This document shows positions 28,708 to 38,435 of a stretch of DNA of 64,000 bases, piece after piece; positions within the stretch are counted from its first letter, which is position 1; the number at the start of each line of letters is the position of its first letter. The DNA comes from Calothrix sp. PCC 6303 (lineage in GTDB: Bacteria; Cyanobacteriota; Cyanobacteriia; Cyanobacteriales; Nostocaceae). The notes below the pieces were generated by a model. It was not told where the DNA came from, did no database searches, and worked only from the letters and a program-made list of their open reading frames with translations. The DNA is taken from positions 1,178,001 through 1,242,000 of the forward strand of contig NC_019751.1 of NCBI RefSeq assembly GCF_000317435.1, read 5' to 3'. Position numbers and translations under genes: made by a program.

Positions 28708-30024
28708 ATGAGCAACCTCTCCCGCAGAAAATTTATTATCACCGCAGGTGCAACCGCAGCAGGAACCCTCCTGGTACATGGCTGTTCCTCCAATGGTTCA
28801 AATGTAGATAACTCCAGTTCTACAGGTGGAACAACTCCTTCAGTAGCACCAGTGGCAAATGGTTCCAAGTTAGAAACCACCAAAGCCAAATTAGGATTTA
28901 TAGCCCTCACCGACTCTGCACCCCTAATTATTGCCTACGAAAAGGGTTTATTTAAGAAATATGGTATGACCGATGTTGAGGTTGTGAAACAGACATCCTG
29001 GGCGGCAACCCGTGATAACCTGGAACTCGGTTCTGAAGGTGGTGGTATTGATGGAGCGCATATTCTCAGTCCCATGCCTTACTTAATGACAGCGGGAGCC
29101 ATTACCAAAACTAAACAGCCCCTTCCAATGTATATTTTGGCACGTTTAAATACTAATGGTCAGGGGATATCAGTTTCTAATAAATACAAGGAACTCAATC
29201 TAGGTAAAGATAGTTCTCCACTCAAACAACTAATTACTGGTGGCAAAAAACTTACCTGTGCTGTGACATTTCCCGGTGGAACCCACGATTTATGGATGCG
29301 TTCCTGGTTATCAGCAGGAGGAATAGATCCTGAAAAAGATGTGGAAATCATCGTTATTCCCCCACCACAAATGGTTGCCAGCATGAAATCTGGAAAAATG
29401 GATGCATTCTGTGTTGGTGAACCTTGGAATGGTAAACTCGTTCAAGAACAAATTGGTTATACAGCACTGGTGACAGGGGAAATGTGGAAAGATCACCCTG
29501 AAAAAGCCCTATCAATGCGTTCAGATTGGGTAGATAAAAATCCTCAAGCCGCAACAGCAATATTGATGGCAGTACAGGAAGCACAAATATGGTGTGATCA
29601 AGCCGAAAATAAAGACGAAATGTCAAAAATCATTTCTACAGGTAAGTACCTAAAAGTAGACGCGACAGCAATAAGCGATCGCTCTAAGGGTAAAATCGAC
29701 TATGGTACAGGTAGAATTGAAGCCGCAAGTCCTGTAGCAATGAAGTTCTGGGAAAACAACACCTCATTCCCCTACAAGAGTCATGATGCTTGGTTCATTG
29801 CCGAAAATATCCGCTGGGGTCAACTTCCCGCAGATACTGACATCAAGAAGCTAGTGGATAAAGTTAACCGCGAAGATCTTTGGAAAGAAGCAGCAAAAGC
29901 CATTAACCAAACTGCCGCAATCCCCACAAGTGACTCCAGGGGAGTAGAAGATATCTTGGGCGTGAAATTTGACCCCGCCGACACAGATGCTTATTTGAAG
30001 AGTTTGACAATCAAAAAAGCCTAA
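28708..30024 (+). CDS. nrtA: Nitrate/nitrite ABC transporter substrate-binding lipoprotein
   Basis: 438 residues. The N-terminus is a Tat-like, lipoprotein-type signal: SRRKFIITAGATAAGTLLVHGC, with the predicted lipidated Cys-26, then a Ser/Thr-rich linker. The mature domain (from LGFIALTDSAPLIIAYEKGL) is an NMT1/ThiY-like two-lobe nitrate-binding fold with VTFPGGTHDLWMRSWLSAGG, PPPQMVASMKSGKMDAFCVGEPW and WVDKNP. It captures nitrate and nitrite at the outer face of the cytoplasmic membrane and delivers them to NrtB. A homologous domain is fused to NrtC. Confidence 0.95.
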   Translation: MSNLSRRKFIITAGATAAGTLLVHGCSSNGSNVDNSSSTGGTTPSVAPVANGSKLETTKAKLGFIALTDSAPLIIAYEKGLFKKYGMTDVEVVKQTSWAATRDNLELGSEGGGIDGAHILSPMPYLMTAGAITKTKQPLPMYILARLNTNGQGISVSNKYKELNLGKDSSPLKQLITGGKKLTCAVTFPGGTHDLWMRSWLSAGGIDPEKDVEIIVIPPPQMVASMKSGKMDAFCVGEPWNGKLVQEQIGYTALVTGEMWKDHPEKALSMRSDWVDKNPQAATAILMAVQEAQIWCDQAENKDEMSKIISTGKYLKVDATAISDRSKGKIDYGTGRIEAASPVAMKFWENNTSFPYKSHDAWFIAENIRWGQLPADTDIKKLVDKVNREDLWKEAAKAINQTAAIPTSDSRGVEDILGVKFDPADTDAYLKSLTIKKA

Positions 30025-30082
30025 TTAGTTATTAGTTATTAGCAAAAAGCGGCGTTACTGAATTACGGTATGAATTTAAAAT

Positions 30083-30108
30083 GTAGAGACGCAATATATT
30101 GCCTCTTC
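30083..30108. repeat. Degenerate GTAGAGAC-type hairpin repeat between nrtA and nrtB
   Basis: GTAGAGACGCAATA at 30083 faces TATTGCCTCTT in opposite orientation. It belongs to the same GTAGAGACG/CGTCTCTAC family as 34453-34476, 43060-43083 and 57036-57062 but has mismatches in one arm. Confidence 0.6.
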
Positions 30109-30251
30109 CAAGGATTTCTTACATTACAGAAAATCGTTTTCATACATCAAATCAGCAACGCCCAAAAAGCCAAATACTTAACAGCCATTTTACTTATAAA
30201 TTCTCACACCAATCGCTTTCCCCGCCAACCTCACCAATCTAAAGTATAAAT

Positions 30252-31127
30252 ATGGCACTAAGAATAGCTGGAAGCACGAATAAAGCTACTCAAACATCTA
30301 AGCTAGCTTCACAAGTTACTAAACAATTGCAAAAAGCAATTCCCCCTCTAGTTGCCATATTCATTTTTCTAGTTATTTGGCAAATACTTTGTTCTAGTCC
30401 CACTGCCGAGTTTCCTAGCCCTCTCAAAATTATTTCTGACGCGAAAGTTCAAAAATATTTTCTCAATCCCTTCCTCAATGATGATGACGGCAAAGGTTTA
30501 GCTTTTCAGTTATTTGCAAGTTTACAAAGGGTTGCTTATGGTTATTTCTTTGCGGCAACAATTGGTATTGCTTTGGGAGTTTTAACAGGGACAAACAAAT
30601 TAATGTTTGAAGCCCTAGACCCAATTTTTCAAATTTTAAGAACAGTTCCTCCTTTAGCATGGTTGCCAATAGCTTTGTCGGCTGTCCCATCCATTGGAAG
30701 TGTTAGTAAAAGTGAAGTAGCAGCTATCTTCGTAATTTTTATTACTTCAGTTTGGCCCATCGTCATTAATACCACAGTTGGCGTGCAACAAATCCCCCAA
30801 GATTATCGCAACGTTGCCCGTGTACTCAAACTAAGTGGACACAAATATTTCTTCAAAATTCTCTTTCCTGCGGCTGTTCCCTATATTTTCAGTGGATTAA
30901 GAATTGGGATTGGTTTAGCTTGGTTGGCAATTGTTGCCGCTGAAATGGTGAATGCTGGTAGTAGCGATGGGGCTGGTGGATTAGGATTCTTTATTTGGGA
31001 TGCTTACAATAGTGGTGATTTAGGTCAGGTAGTTTTAGCCTTAGTTTATATTGGTTTAGTTGGTTTAATCCTTGATAGATTAATTGGTTGGGTTGCGAGT
31101 TTAGTAGTTCCCGCAGAACAAAAATAG
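30252..31127 (+). CDS. nrtB: Nitrate ABC transporter permease
   Basis: 291 residues with six hydrophobic segments, the first at about 29-50 (PPLVAIFIFLVIWQILCS). The cytoplasmic coupling loop VQQIPQDYRNVARVLKLSGH-K-YFFKILFPAAVPYIF is the EAA motif of the NrtB/CynX/SsuC-type permeases. It acts as a homodimer, with NrtC and NrtD as the two ATPases. The gene is within the operon, 227 bp after nrtA, the gap carrying a dispersed repeat. Confidence 0.95.
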   Translation: MALRIAGSTNKATQTSKLASQVTKQLQKAIPPLVAIFIFLVIWQILCSSPTAEFPSPLKIISDAKVQKYFLNPFLNDDDGKGLAFQLFASLQRVAYGYFFAATIGIALGVLTGTNKLMFEALDPIFQILRTVPPLAWLPIALSAVPSIGSVSKSEVAAIFVIFITSVWPIVINTTVGVQQIPQDYRNVARVLKLSGHKYFFKILFPAAVPYIFSGLRIGIGLAWLAIVAAEMVNAGSSDGAGGLGFFIWDAYNSGDLGQVVLALVYIGLVGLILDRLIGWVASLVVPAEQK

Positions 31128-31437
31128 GAAGATGAAACAAAGTTGAAAAAAGTAGTTTTTGAAAAAATATATTCTGTAGCACTCTTAATCAAGAACCCCA
31201 CCCTATAGGCGCGTAGCGGCTTCTCTTTGATTACCCTTCCCCGAACTTTGGCGGAAGAAGAATTCTCCCGCCAAGTTCTCTCCGCTTGGGGAGAGGGAAC
31301 AAGAATTTAGTTTCCCCTCCCCGCAAGCGGGGTAGGGGTTAGGGGGTGGGGTTCCAACTGCTGCGTTTATCCATGTGTTGTATTCTTTTTTCAAATTACT
31401 ATAACAGCCAAAATTAAACATATAAATCCTAAAATTT
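31128..31437. repeat. Repeat-rich spacer between nrtB and nrtC
   Basis: 310 bp without a gene. It includes the sequence GGCGCGTAGCGGCTTCTC (31208-31225), related to GAGAAGCCGCTAC at 60930-60942, and a GC-rich inverted-repeat block (31265-31355) built of TTCTCTCC/GGAGAGGGAAC and CCCCTCCCCGCAAGCGGGG, a common filamentous-cyanobacterial intergenic element. The strong secondary structure lies inside the operon. Confidence 0.65.
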
Positions 31438-33438
31438 ATGAATACTTTTGTTGAAATTGACCATGTAGATCGCACTTTCAATTTACCTGATGGCAAAACT
31501 TATATTGCCCTTAAAAACATTGAATTAAAGATCCAACAAGGCGAGTTTATTTCTCTAATTGGTCACTCAGGTTGTGGTAAATCAACATTATTAAATATCA
31601 TTGCTGGTTTAGATCGTGCCACAATTGGCGGTGTCACCTTAGAAGGAAAAGAAGTACGCGAACCTGGACCAGACAGAATGGTGGTGTTTCAAAACTATTC
31701 ACTATTACCTTGGTTGTCGGTGCGGGAAAATATTGCTTTGGCTGTTGATGAAGTCTACAAAAATCAACCTAAAGGTGAACGTCGAGGTATTGTTGAACAT
31801 CATATTGATTTAGTTGGTCTCCGCAATGCCGCACACAAACTACCAAATGAGTTATCGGGGGGAATGAAACAACGGGTTTCCATTGCGCGGGCTTTAGCTA
31901 TTCGTCCCAAGTTATTATTACTTGATGAACCATTTGGCGCTTTGGATGCTTTAACCAGGGGTAGCTTGCAGGAACAACTGATGAAAATCTGCAATGAAAA
32001 TCAGCTTACCTGTGTCATGGTGACACATGATGTAGATGAAGCTTTACTACTTAGCGATCGCGTTGTGATGCTAACCAATGGACCAGAGGCACATATTGGA
32101 CAGATTTTGGATGTTCCCCTACCTCGTCCTCGTCAACGTTTGGAGGTTGTGAAGCATCCCAGTTACTATGCGATGCGAAATGAAATTATCTACTTTCTGA
32201 ATCAGCAAAAACAAGCCAAAAAACGGACAGCAGCGGCTAAAGTCTCGAAATCAGTGGTGGAGTACAGTACATCACGCAATGGTTTAGAAAAGGTGACTCT
32301 CGACTTGGGTTTTATTCCCCTTAATGATGCTGCACCATTAATTGTTGCTAAGGAAAAAGGCTTTTTTGCAAAGTACGGGATAGAAGAAGTTAACTTGAGT
32401 CGGGAACCAAGTTGGAAAGAAATTGCTAGAGGTGTTGGTACAGGAAGACTAGATGCAGCCCAAATGGTGGCTGGGATGCCTTTGGCTTTAACTTTGGGTG
32501 CTGGTGGCAAAACTCCGGTGCCAATTGTGAGTGCAATTACCCTTTCTCGGAATGGTAACGCTATTACTTTGAGTAATAAGTTTTACAATCGAGGTGTCCG
32601 CACCCTTGCAGATTTGAAGCTGGCTTTGAGTGAAGATTCTGAAACTTCCCATACTTTGGGAGTTGTTCACCCAGCATCGATGCAAAACTTGATGTTGCGG
32701 TATTGGTTGGCATCTGGGGGAATTAATCCTGATGGGGATGTCAACTTAACAGTTATTCCACCTGTGCAAATGGTGACTAGTTTGAAAGCTGGTACCATTG
32801 ATGGTTATTGTGCGGGGGAACCTTGGAATTCCCGTACTGTAAGTGAAGGATTGGGCTTTGTTATTGCTACTGATTTAGAAATTTGGTCAGGGCATCCCGA
32901 AAAGGTATTGGGTGTAAGGGAAGATTGGGCAGAAAAGCACCCAAATACACATTTGGCATTAGTGAAAGCACTGTTGGCAGCTTGTGAATACTGCGATGAT
33001 CAACGCCATCGGGAAGAAATTGTTGAATTGATGTGTCGCCCAGAATACTTGGGTATTGATCCTGGATTTATTCGTCCTGGATTTATTGATCCTTATAATC
33101 GTGGTGACGGTACAGAAGCAAAATTCCTGAATAAGTTTAACCAGTTTTATGTAAATAAGAGTAATTACCCTGAACGTAGTGAAATGCTGTGGATTTTGAC
33201 TCAGTTAGCCCGTTGGGGTTTGATTAGTTTTCCGAAAAACTGGGTGGATATTCTTGAACGGGTTTGTCGGACTGATGTCTATGGTAAAGCTGCCCGTGAA
33301 TTGGGTTTCCTAGATATTGGACGCGACACACCGATTTTGATGTTTGATGGTAAGGTTTTCAACGCTTCTGATCCAATTGAATATCTAAATAGTTTTGAAA
33401 TAAAGGATAAGATTCAAGTTGAAGAAGCGTTTATTTAG
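31438..33438 (+). CDS. nrtC: Nitrate ABC transporter ATPase fused to an NrtA-like regulatory domain
   Basis: 666 residues in two parts. Residues 1-260 are an ABC ATPase: Walker A GHSGCGKST (42-50), signature LSGGMKQRVSIARALA, Walker B LLLLDEPFGALD and the H-loop MVTHDVDEA. After a linker (~260-285), residues ~285-660 repeat the NrtA fold (LGFIPLNDAAPLIVAKEKGF, PPVQMVTSLKAGTIDGYCAGEPW, GHPEKVLGVREDWAEKHPN). In Synechococcus this C-terminal domain is needed for shutdown of nitrate uptake by ammonium. The pairing with a short NrtD is the standard NrtABCD arrangement. Confidence 0.97.
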   Translation: MNTFVEIDHVDRTFNLPDGKTYIALKNIELKIQQGEFISLIGHSGCGKSTLLNIIAGLDRATIGGVTLEGKEVREPGPDRMVVFQNYSLLPWLSVRENIALAVDEVYKNQPKGERRGIVEHHIDLVGLRNAAHKLPNELSGGMKQRVSIARALAIRPKLLLLDEPFGALDALTRGSLQEQLMKICNENQLTCVMVTHDVDEALLLSDRVVMLTNGPEAHIGQILDVPLPRPRQRLEVVKHPSYYAMRNEIIYFLNQQKQAKKRTAAAKVSKSVVEYSTSRNGLEKVTLDLGFIPLNDAAPLIVAKEKGFFAKYGIEEVNLSREPSWKEIARGVGTGRLDAAQMVAGMPLALTLGAGGKTPVPIVSAITLSRNGNAITLSNKFYNRGVRTLADLKLALSEDSETSHTLGVVHPASMQNLMLRYWLASGGINPDGDVNLTVIPPVQMVTSLKAGTIDGYCAGEPWNSRTVSEGLGFVIATDLEIWSGHPEKVLGVREDWAEKHPNTHLALVKALLAACEYCDDQRHREEIVELMCRPEYLGIDPGFIRPGFIDPYNRGDGTEAKFLNKFNQFYVNKSNYPERSEMLWILTQLARWGLISFPKNWVDILERVCRTDVYGKAARELGFLDIGRDTPILMFDGKVFNASDPIEYLNSFEIKDKIQVEEAFI

Positions 33439-33556
33439 GAGTATTTACTTCACAAGGGTAAAAGAAAATTCCTTACGAAGACGCAAGCTACAGCATGATA
33501 ATTGAGAGTTTTCTCATTTTTAAGAGTCGAAAGTTATTATTAACAAAAAAATACCA

Positions 33557-34423
33557 ATGCAAATAACTAATTCCAGTATCAATATTCAATCCATGCCAGT
33601 TAAAAATGAGCCGTTTTTAGTAATTGAAAATCTAACTAAGATCTATCCTAGTGCTAAAGGTCCCAATGTTGTTTTAGACGGGATAAATTTATCAGTAAAG
33701 GAAGGAGAATTTATTTGTGTTATTGGTCATTCTGGCTGTGGCAAATCAACTTTACTAAATATGGTTTCGGGGTTTAATACTCCGACTGAGGGAGAAGTCA
33801 GGTTACAAAATCAACAGATTACCGAACCGGGACCAGACCGGATGATGGTGTTCCAAAATTATTGTTTGTTGCCGTGGATGTCGGTTTTTGATAATGTTTA
33901 TACTGCGGTTGATGCGGTGTATCCGAAGAAGTTAGAAGCAGAAAAACGAGCAATTGTCAAAGAACATTTAGAGATGGTGGGATTGCTGGAAGCTGCCGAT
34001 AAAAAACCTGGTCAAATTTCTGGGGGGATGAAGCAGCGGGTGGCGATTGCCAGGGCTTTATCTATTCGTCCCCAGGTTCTAATTTTGGATGAACCTTTTG
34101 GGGCTCTGGATGCGATTACTAAAGAGGAATTACAGGAAGAATTATTAAAAATTTGGCGTGATTATCAAATTACGGTGTTGATGATTACCCATGATATTGA
34201 TGAGGCGTTATTTTTAGCTGATCGTTTGGTGATGATGACAAATGGTCCCGCTGCCAAGATTGGCGAAATTTTAGAGATGCCTTTTGATCGTCCACGTACT
34301 GCTGATGCGTCTATACAGGGCTATCGCACCAAAATGATGGAAGATCCAGCTTACTACGAGTTGCGGAACTATGCGCTGGACTTTTTGTATAACAAGTTTG
34401 CCCAGGATGATGCGGCAGAATAA
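33557..34423 (+). CDS. nrtD: Nitrate ABC transporter ATPase
   Basis: 288 residues, a single ABC ATPase closely resembling the first half of NrtC: GHSGCGKSTLLNMVSGF (Walker A), PGPDRMMVFQNYCLLPWMSV (Q-loop), ISGGMKQRVAIARALSI (signature), VLILDEPFGALDA (Walker B) and MITHDIDEA (H-loop). It lacks the C-terminal NrtA-like domain. It forms the second nucleotide-binding half-site of the NrtBCD transporter. Translation probably begins at MQITNSSINI. The internal Met in MPVKNEPFLV is a possible alternative. Confidence 0.95.
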   Translation: MQITNSSINIQSMPVKNEPFLVIENLTKIYPSAKGPNVVLDGINLSVKEGEFICVIGHSGCGKSTLLNMVSGFNTPTEGEVRLQNQQITEPGPDRMMVFQNYCLLPWMSVFDNVYTAVDAVYPKKLEAEKRAIVKEHLEMVGLLEAADKKPGQISGGMKQRVAIARALSIRPQVLILDEPFGALDAITKEELQEELLKIWRDYQITVLMITHDIDEALFLADRLVMMTNGPAAKIGEILEMPFDRPRTADASIQGYRTKMMEDPAYYELRNYALDFLYNKFAQDDAAE

Positions 34424-34452
34424 TGTGTGTTTTTGTGGAATACAAAATTAAG

Positions 34453-34476
34453 AGAGACGCGATGTATCGCGTCTCT
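34453..34476. repeat. GTAGAGACG-type palindrome between nrtD and narB
   Basis: AGAGACGCGAT (34453-34463) pairs with ATCGCGTCTCT (34466-34476) across a 2-nt loop, in the 84-bp spacer upstream of the narB GTG start. A member of the dispersed family also found at 43060 and 57036. Confidence 0.8.
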
Positions 34477-34507
34477 ACAGTTATTGGAATTTTGCGGGTT
34501 GCATATC

Positions 34508-36652
34508 GTGGCTGAAATTACTAAAACTCTTTGTCCCTATTGTGGTGTTGGTTGTGGTTTGGAGGTTTTATCTACTTCTACACCTGGGGAAACATCGAAA
34601 ATTCCTAACTTTAAAGTGAGAGGCGATCGCACTCACCCATCAAGCCTTGGTATGGTGTGTGTTAAGGGTGCAACTATTGCTGAATCTATTGATAAAGATC
34701 GACTTTTGTATCCGATGGTGCGGGAATCCCTGGATGAAGAATTTCAGCGGGTGACGTGGGAGGAGGTGTTGGAGTTGATTAGCGATCGCATTCAAGCCAC
34801 AATTACTAATTTTGGGGCTGATGCTTTTTGTATGTATGGCTCTGGACAGATGCAGACGGAGGATTATTATGTAGCTCAAAAGCTGCTGAAAGGCTGTTTG
34901 GGAACTAATAATTTTGATTCTAATTCCCGTCTCTGTATGTCTAGTGCTGTTAAAGGTTATACCCAAAGCCTAGGTTCGGATGGTCCCCCCTGTTGCTATG
35001 ATGACCTAGAAATTACCGACTGTGCCTTTATTATTGGCTCTAATACTGCCGAGTGTCACCCGATTGTTTTTAATCGCTTTCAGAAACATCACAAAAAAAA
35101 TCCCCACGTCAAACTAGTTGTCGTCGATCCTCGTTGTACTCCCACCGCTGCGGTTGCTGATTTACATTTAGCAATTCGTCCTGGTAGTGATATCGATTTC
35201 CTCAATGGGATTGCTTTCTTGTTGTTGGAATGGGGAAAAGCAGATGTACTATTTGTTGAAAAATGTACTAATAATTTCAGTGAATTTACTCAACTAATTC
35301 AACACTATCCCCCTGAAAAAGTTGCTGAAAGTTGCGGTATTTCCGTTGAAGAACTAGAAACCGCAGCCCGTTACTGGGGAGAAGCAAAAAATCTCCTTTC
35401 CCTGTGGTCAATGGGTGTAAATCAATCATCCCAAGGAACTGCTAAAGTCACCAGCATCATCAATTTACATCTGCTTACAGGTCAAATTGGCAAAGCTGGG
35501 GCGGGACCATTTTCCCTTACTGGACAACCTAATGCCATGGGTGGGAGAGAGGTTGGAGGATTGTCACATTTATTACCTGGATATCGCTTCATTACTAATC
35601 CAGAAGACCGCCAAGAAGTAGAAAAATTCTGGCAAATTCCCCCCGGCAACATTAACCCCAAAAATGGACGTACTGCTTGGGATATTATTACAGGTTTAGA
35701 AACTGGGGATGTAAATTTGCTTTGGGTTGTAGCTACTAACCCAGCGGTGAGTTTACCAGATTTGGAACGTACCAAAGCCGCGCTGAAAAAATCACCCTTC
35801 ACTATTCTCCAAGACGCATATTACCCCACGGAAACCGCAGCTTTTGCCCATGTTTTACTACCTGCGGCGCAATGGGGGGAAAAAACTGGGACAATGACGA
35901 ATTCGGAACGCATTGTGACTCTGTGTGAGGCATTCCGAGAACCTGTAGGGGAAGGAAAAGCAGATTGGAGAATTTTCGCTGAGGTTGCCGAGTATCTAGG
36001 TTTTGGCGATAAATTTCAGTTTGTTGATTCTGCCGCAGTTTACAGTGAGTTTGTGCAGCTAACTCAAGGTCGTATTTGTGATATGAGTGATATTAGTCAT
36101 GAACGACTTCACCAAGAAAGGGCGATTCAGTGGGGAAATTCTCCCAGACTCTACACAAACCATTACTTCCCGACACCAAATGGACGGGCTAATTTTATTC
36201 CCTCCCATTCCCTGGGGTTAGCAGAACCAGCAGATGCTAATTTTCCCTACATTCTAACCACAGGAAGGGTTTACGGACATTGGCACACCCAAACCCGCAC
36301 CGGAAGAATTGAAAAAATCGCCCAGATGTATCCAGAACCCTTCATTGAGATACATCCCCGCGATGCCGATGATTTGAACATTAAAAATGGTACTTTGGTT
36401 GAAGTGCGATCGCGTCGTGGTATCAGCCGCTTCACCGCAAAGGTTACAAAGTCAATTTCTCCCGGTACAGTTTTCGTACCTATCCATTGGGGCGCGCTTT
36501 GGGCTGATAATGCTGAAGCGAATACTCTTACCCATCCCATATCCTGTCCCGATTCTTTCCAACCAGAATTGAAAGCTTGCGCGGTTAGCCTAATACCTGT
36601 AAGTATTAATTTGATGATTAATCGCTATCAATTGGAACCATCCGAATGTTAA
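34508..36652 (+). CDS. narB: Ferredoxin-nitrate reductase (assimilatory)
   Basis: 714 residues from a GTG start ([17 protein letters not shown]). The open frame continues 27 codons upstream but through the hairpin repeat, so the GTG is preferred. The [4Fe-4S] cluster cysteines are C9, C12, C16 and C51 (CPYCGVGC ... GMVCVKG). Molybdopterin guanine dinucleotide-binding segments typical of NarB/NasA follow ([59 protein letters not shown]), with the C-terminal beta-barrel domain ([16 protein letters not shown]). It reduces nitrate to nitrite with ferredoxin. The maturation gene narM is not found nearby in this window. Confidence 0.96.
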   Translation: MAEITKTLCPYCGVGCGLEVLSTSTPGETSKIPNFKVRGDRTHPSSLGMVCVKGATIAESIDKDRLLYPMVRESLDEEFQRVTWEEVLELISDRIQATITNFGADAFCMYGSGQMQTEDYYVAQKLLKGCLGTNNFDSNSRLCMSSAVKGYTQSLGSDGPPCCYDDLEITDCAFIIGSNTAECHPIVFNRFQKHHKKNPHVKLVVVDPRCTPTAAVADLHLAIRPGSDIDFLNGIAFLLLEWGKADVLFVEKCTNNFSEFTQLIQHYPPEKVAESCGISVEELETAARYWGEAKNLLSLWSMGVNQSSQGTAKVTSIINLHLLTGQIGKAGAGPFSLTGQPNAMGGREVGGLSHLLPGYRFITNPEDRQEVEKFWQIPPGNINPKNGRTAWDIITGLETGDVNLLWVVATNPAVSLPDLERTKAALKKSPFTILQDAYYPTETAAFAHVLLPAAQWGEKTGTMTNSERIVTLCEAFREPVGEGKADWRIFAEVAEYLGFGDKFQFVDSAAVYSEFVQLTQGRICDMSDISHERLHQERAIQWGNSPRLYTNHYFPTPNGRANFIPSHSLGLAEPADANFPYILTTGRVYGHWHTQTRTGRIEKIAQMYPEPFIEIHPRDADDLNIKNGTLVEVRSRRGISRFTAKVTKSISPGTVFVPIHWGALWADNAEANTLTHPISCPDSFQPELKACAVSLIPVSINLMINRYQLEPSEC

Positions 36653-37108
36653 GCTGATATTATTCTCAATTTTTTAATCAATAATTCAAAACTCAGTTGT
36701 TTAGGAGCCTTGTCCTAGACAAATTTTACTGTACTTATAAATTTTCCTGCTTGCTTATTTATAGTAATTTTGAATGAATATGTACCCAATAATATATCTT
36801 CAAAAGCAATAGCTAGGGAGAAATATAGGACAGCCTAATTCAAAAACTATATAAATACAGTATTTGGCTGGATTTACCTCAATTAATAACTATTTTTATA
36901 CGCAAAAAGAATTGACCTTAAAACAATGATTTCTTGATAAATTATTGTAATTTTTCTAGCTTTGGCTATGACAAAACAGCAAAAGAGACTCACTAAATAC
37001 CAGCTAATAGTTATCAGAAGTGACTATCTTCGCCAATCTAACTTATCCAGATTCTTTTTCTTTTGTGTTTTTACACTCGATTTACTACTTTATAAGGGGA
37101 AATGCCAG
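36653..37108. other. Intergenic region, nothing recognised
   Basis: 456 bp of AT-rich DNA after narB. No clear terminator hairpin, RNA or reading frame. A reading frame open from 36962 runs in phase into the next gene but lacks coding character (its first 49 residues are unlike the family). Confidence 0.4.
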
Positions 37109-37567
37109 ATGAGGAGAACATTCAAATCATTTCGAGAAGTTTTTAGAGATGAAAATTTTACGCATCTTGTAGAAAATATCGAGGTAGTAGTAGCCAAGAT
37201 TCTTGCAATCTGTATGCTATTTGTAATTGGAGTTGCTATTTTTGATCTGGTAAATTTCACTTTTAAAGAGCTATTTTTATCAGAATATGACGGTTTTTAT
37301 AAAACTTTATTCAAGGTTTTTGGATTATTTTTGAATGTATTGATTGCTCTAGAAATACTCGAAAATATTACTGGATATTTGAAAAAACATGTTCTCCAAG
37401 TTGAATTGGTGATTGTAACTTCCCTAATTGCCGTCGCTAGAAAAATCATTATTCTCGACTTAGATAAAGTTGAAGGAGTTGATATTATTGGTTTAGGTTT
37501 AGCAGTTCTGGCTTTATCAATTAGTTATTTCATTATTCGTGTTAGTAACTCAAAAAATACCCATTAA
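37109..37567 (+). CDS. PsiE-like membrane protein
   Basis: 152 residues from MRRTFKSFREVFRDENF, with AAGGGGA 10 nt upstream. Four hydrophobic segments are visible (AICMLFVIGVAIFDLVNF, VFGLFLNVLIALEILENI, LVIVTSLIAVARKIIIL, IIGLGLAVLALSISYFII). The pattern ALEILENI ... VTSLIAVARKIIILD is that of the phosphate-starvation-inducible PsiE family. Function in cyanobacteria is unknown. It stands alone after narB and before two degenerate or secreted genes. Confidence 0.75.
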   Translation: MRRTFKSFREVFRDENFTHLVENIEVVVAKILAICMLFVIGVAIFDLVNFTFKELFLSEYDGFYKTLFKVFGLFLNVLIALEILENITGYLKKHVLQVELVIVTSLIAVARKIIILDLDKVEGVDIIGLGLAVLALSISYFIIRVSNSKNTH

Positions 37568-37633
37568 CAAGATTTTCCCTAGAGTAAAGCAATTCAGTGC
37601 TGCCAACAACTTCCTCATGTACGATTTTAAATT

Positions 37634-37831
37634 ATGCACGTACCTGAAGCATTTCCTAACGAGATGTTTGATCTAATTCTGGGTTCGGAAGTAGGTTACT
37701 GCTGGGGTTGGGAAGACATGTATAAATCTCAAAAATTAATTTTACATCACATCAAACCAGTAGGACATCGCCAACTCGAAAAAATCTACTTTTTTCAAAA
37801 ATTGCTCATCAATAACTATCTTCTCTTCTAA
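37634..37831 (+). pseudogene. Remnant of a NodS-type SAM-dependent methyltransferase
   Basis: A 65-codon frame encodes FPNEMFDLILGSEVGYCWGWEDM ... ILHHIKPVGH, which corresponds to the region after motif I in NodS-like methyltransferases (FDLIVLSEVGYY and the post-motif PGGH). The SAM-binding motif I (GxGxG) and everything before it are missing. The in-frame codon two before the ATG is a stop, and the C-terminal ~20 residues lose similarity. Most likely a decayed fragment. Confidence 0.55.
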
Positions 37832-37951
37832 TTATCAAATGTTAGCCACTAACTAAAATCATTTAAAGAATAATTTATGTTGTATTCCTATAAATCTATG
37901 TAGAGTTATTCTATCTACAATAGAACATTTTATTAGAAGGTCATACTGACG

Positions 37952-38320
37952 ATGGGAAAATCTCTGCTCAACCGTGGTAAAAAAACTACTATCGCGGCAC
38001 TATTCATCTCAACCACAGCTTTGAGTTCACAGGTTGCATTGGCAGAATTGTGCCACATCAAATTACGCAATCATAGTAGCTTTAGAATTCGTGAAGTTCA
38101 TATGTCACGCGTAGGTGAAGACAAATGGGGAAAAAACTTGGTTGATGATATTCATGATAAAACTATTTGGCAAGGTCAATCAGTGAATCTGAGATTTGAA
38201 GATCGGGAAAATAACTGTTTATATGATATGAAAGTTATGGGGGAAGATGAAGATGATCAAGAAATTCATCGTGTCAATATTTGTAACAACAGCGACTTTG
38301 AAATCACTGATGATGAATAA
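37952..38320 (+). CDS. Small secreted acidic protein, function unknown
   Basis: 122 residues. Signal peptide: basic GKSLLNRGKKTT, hydrophobic AALFISTTALSSQVALA, with cleavage after ALA at about residue 31. The mature ~91 residues have cysteines in ELCHIKLRN, RENNCLYDM and NICNNSDF and a very acidic tail (MGEDEDDQE, FEITDDE). Probably periplasmic. I do not recognise a family. It could be a metal-binding or beta-sandwich protein, but that is a guess. Confidence 0.7.
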   Translation: MGKSLLNRGKKTTIAALFISTTALSSQVALAELCHIKLRNHSSFRIREVHMSRVGEDKWGKNLVDDIHDKTIWQGQSVNLRFEDRENNCLYDMKVMGEDEDDQEIHRVNICNNSDFEITDDE

Positions 38321-38435
38321 TCTAAATTACAGAAATTTTCAGGTAAATACACCTTAGCTAAAAACGTTCCACCGGAACATCTAGACAAGGTTTTGGTATT
38401 GGTGTGTAATTCAAATAGTACCGCTAAATACCAGA

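Noticed and set aside
34427-34507. Upstream ATG start for narB
   Set aside because: It would encode 27 residues through a hairpin repeat, while the GTG at 34508 gives the standard NarB N-terminus.
37020-37108. N-terminal extension of the PsiE-like protein
   Set aside because: The upstream 49 codons are open but unlike the family, and the ribosome site lies before the internal ATG.
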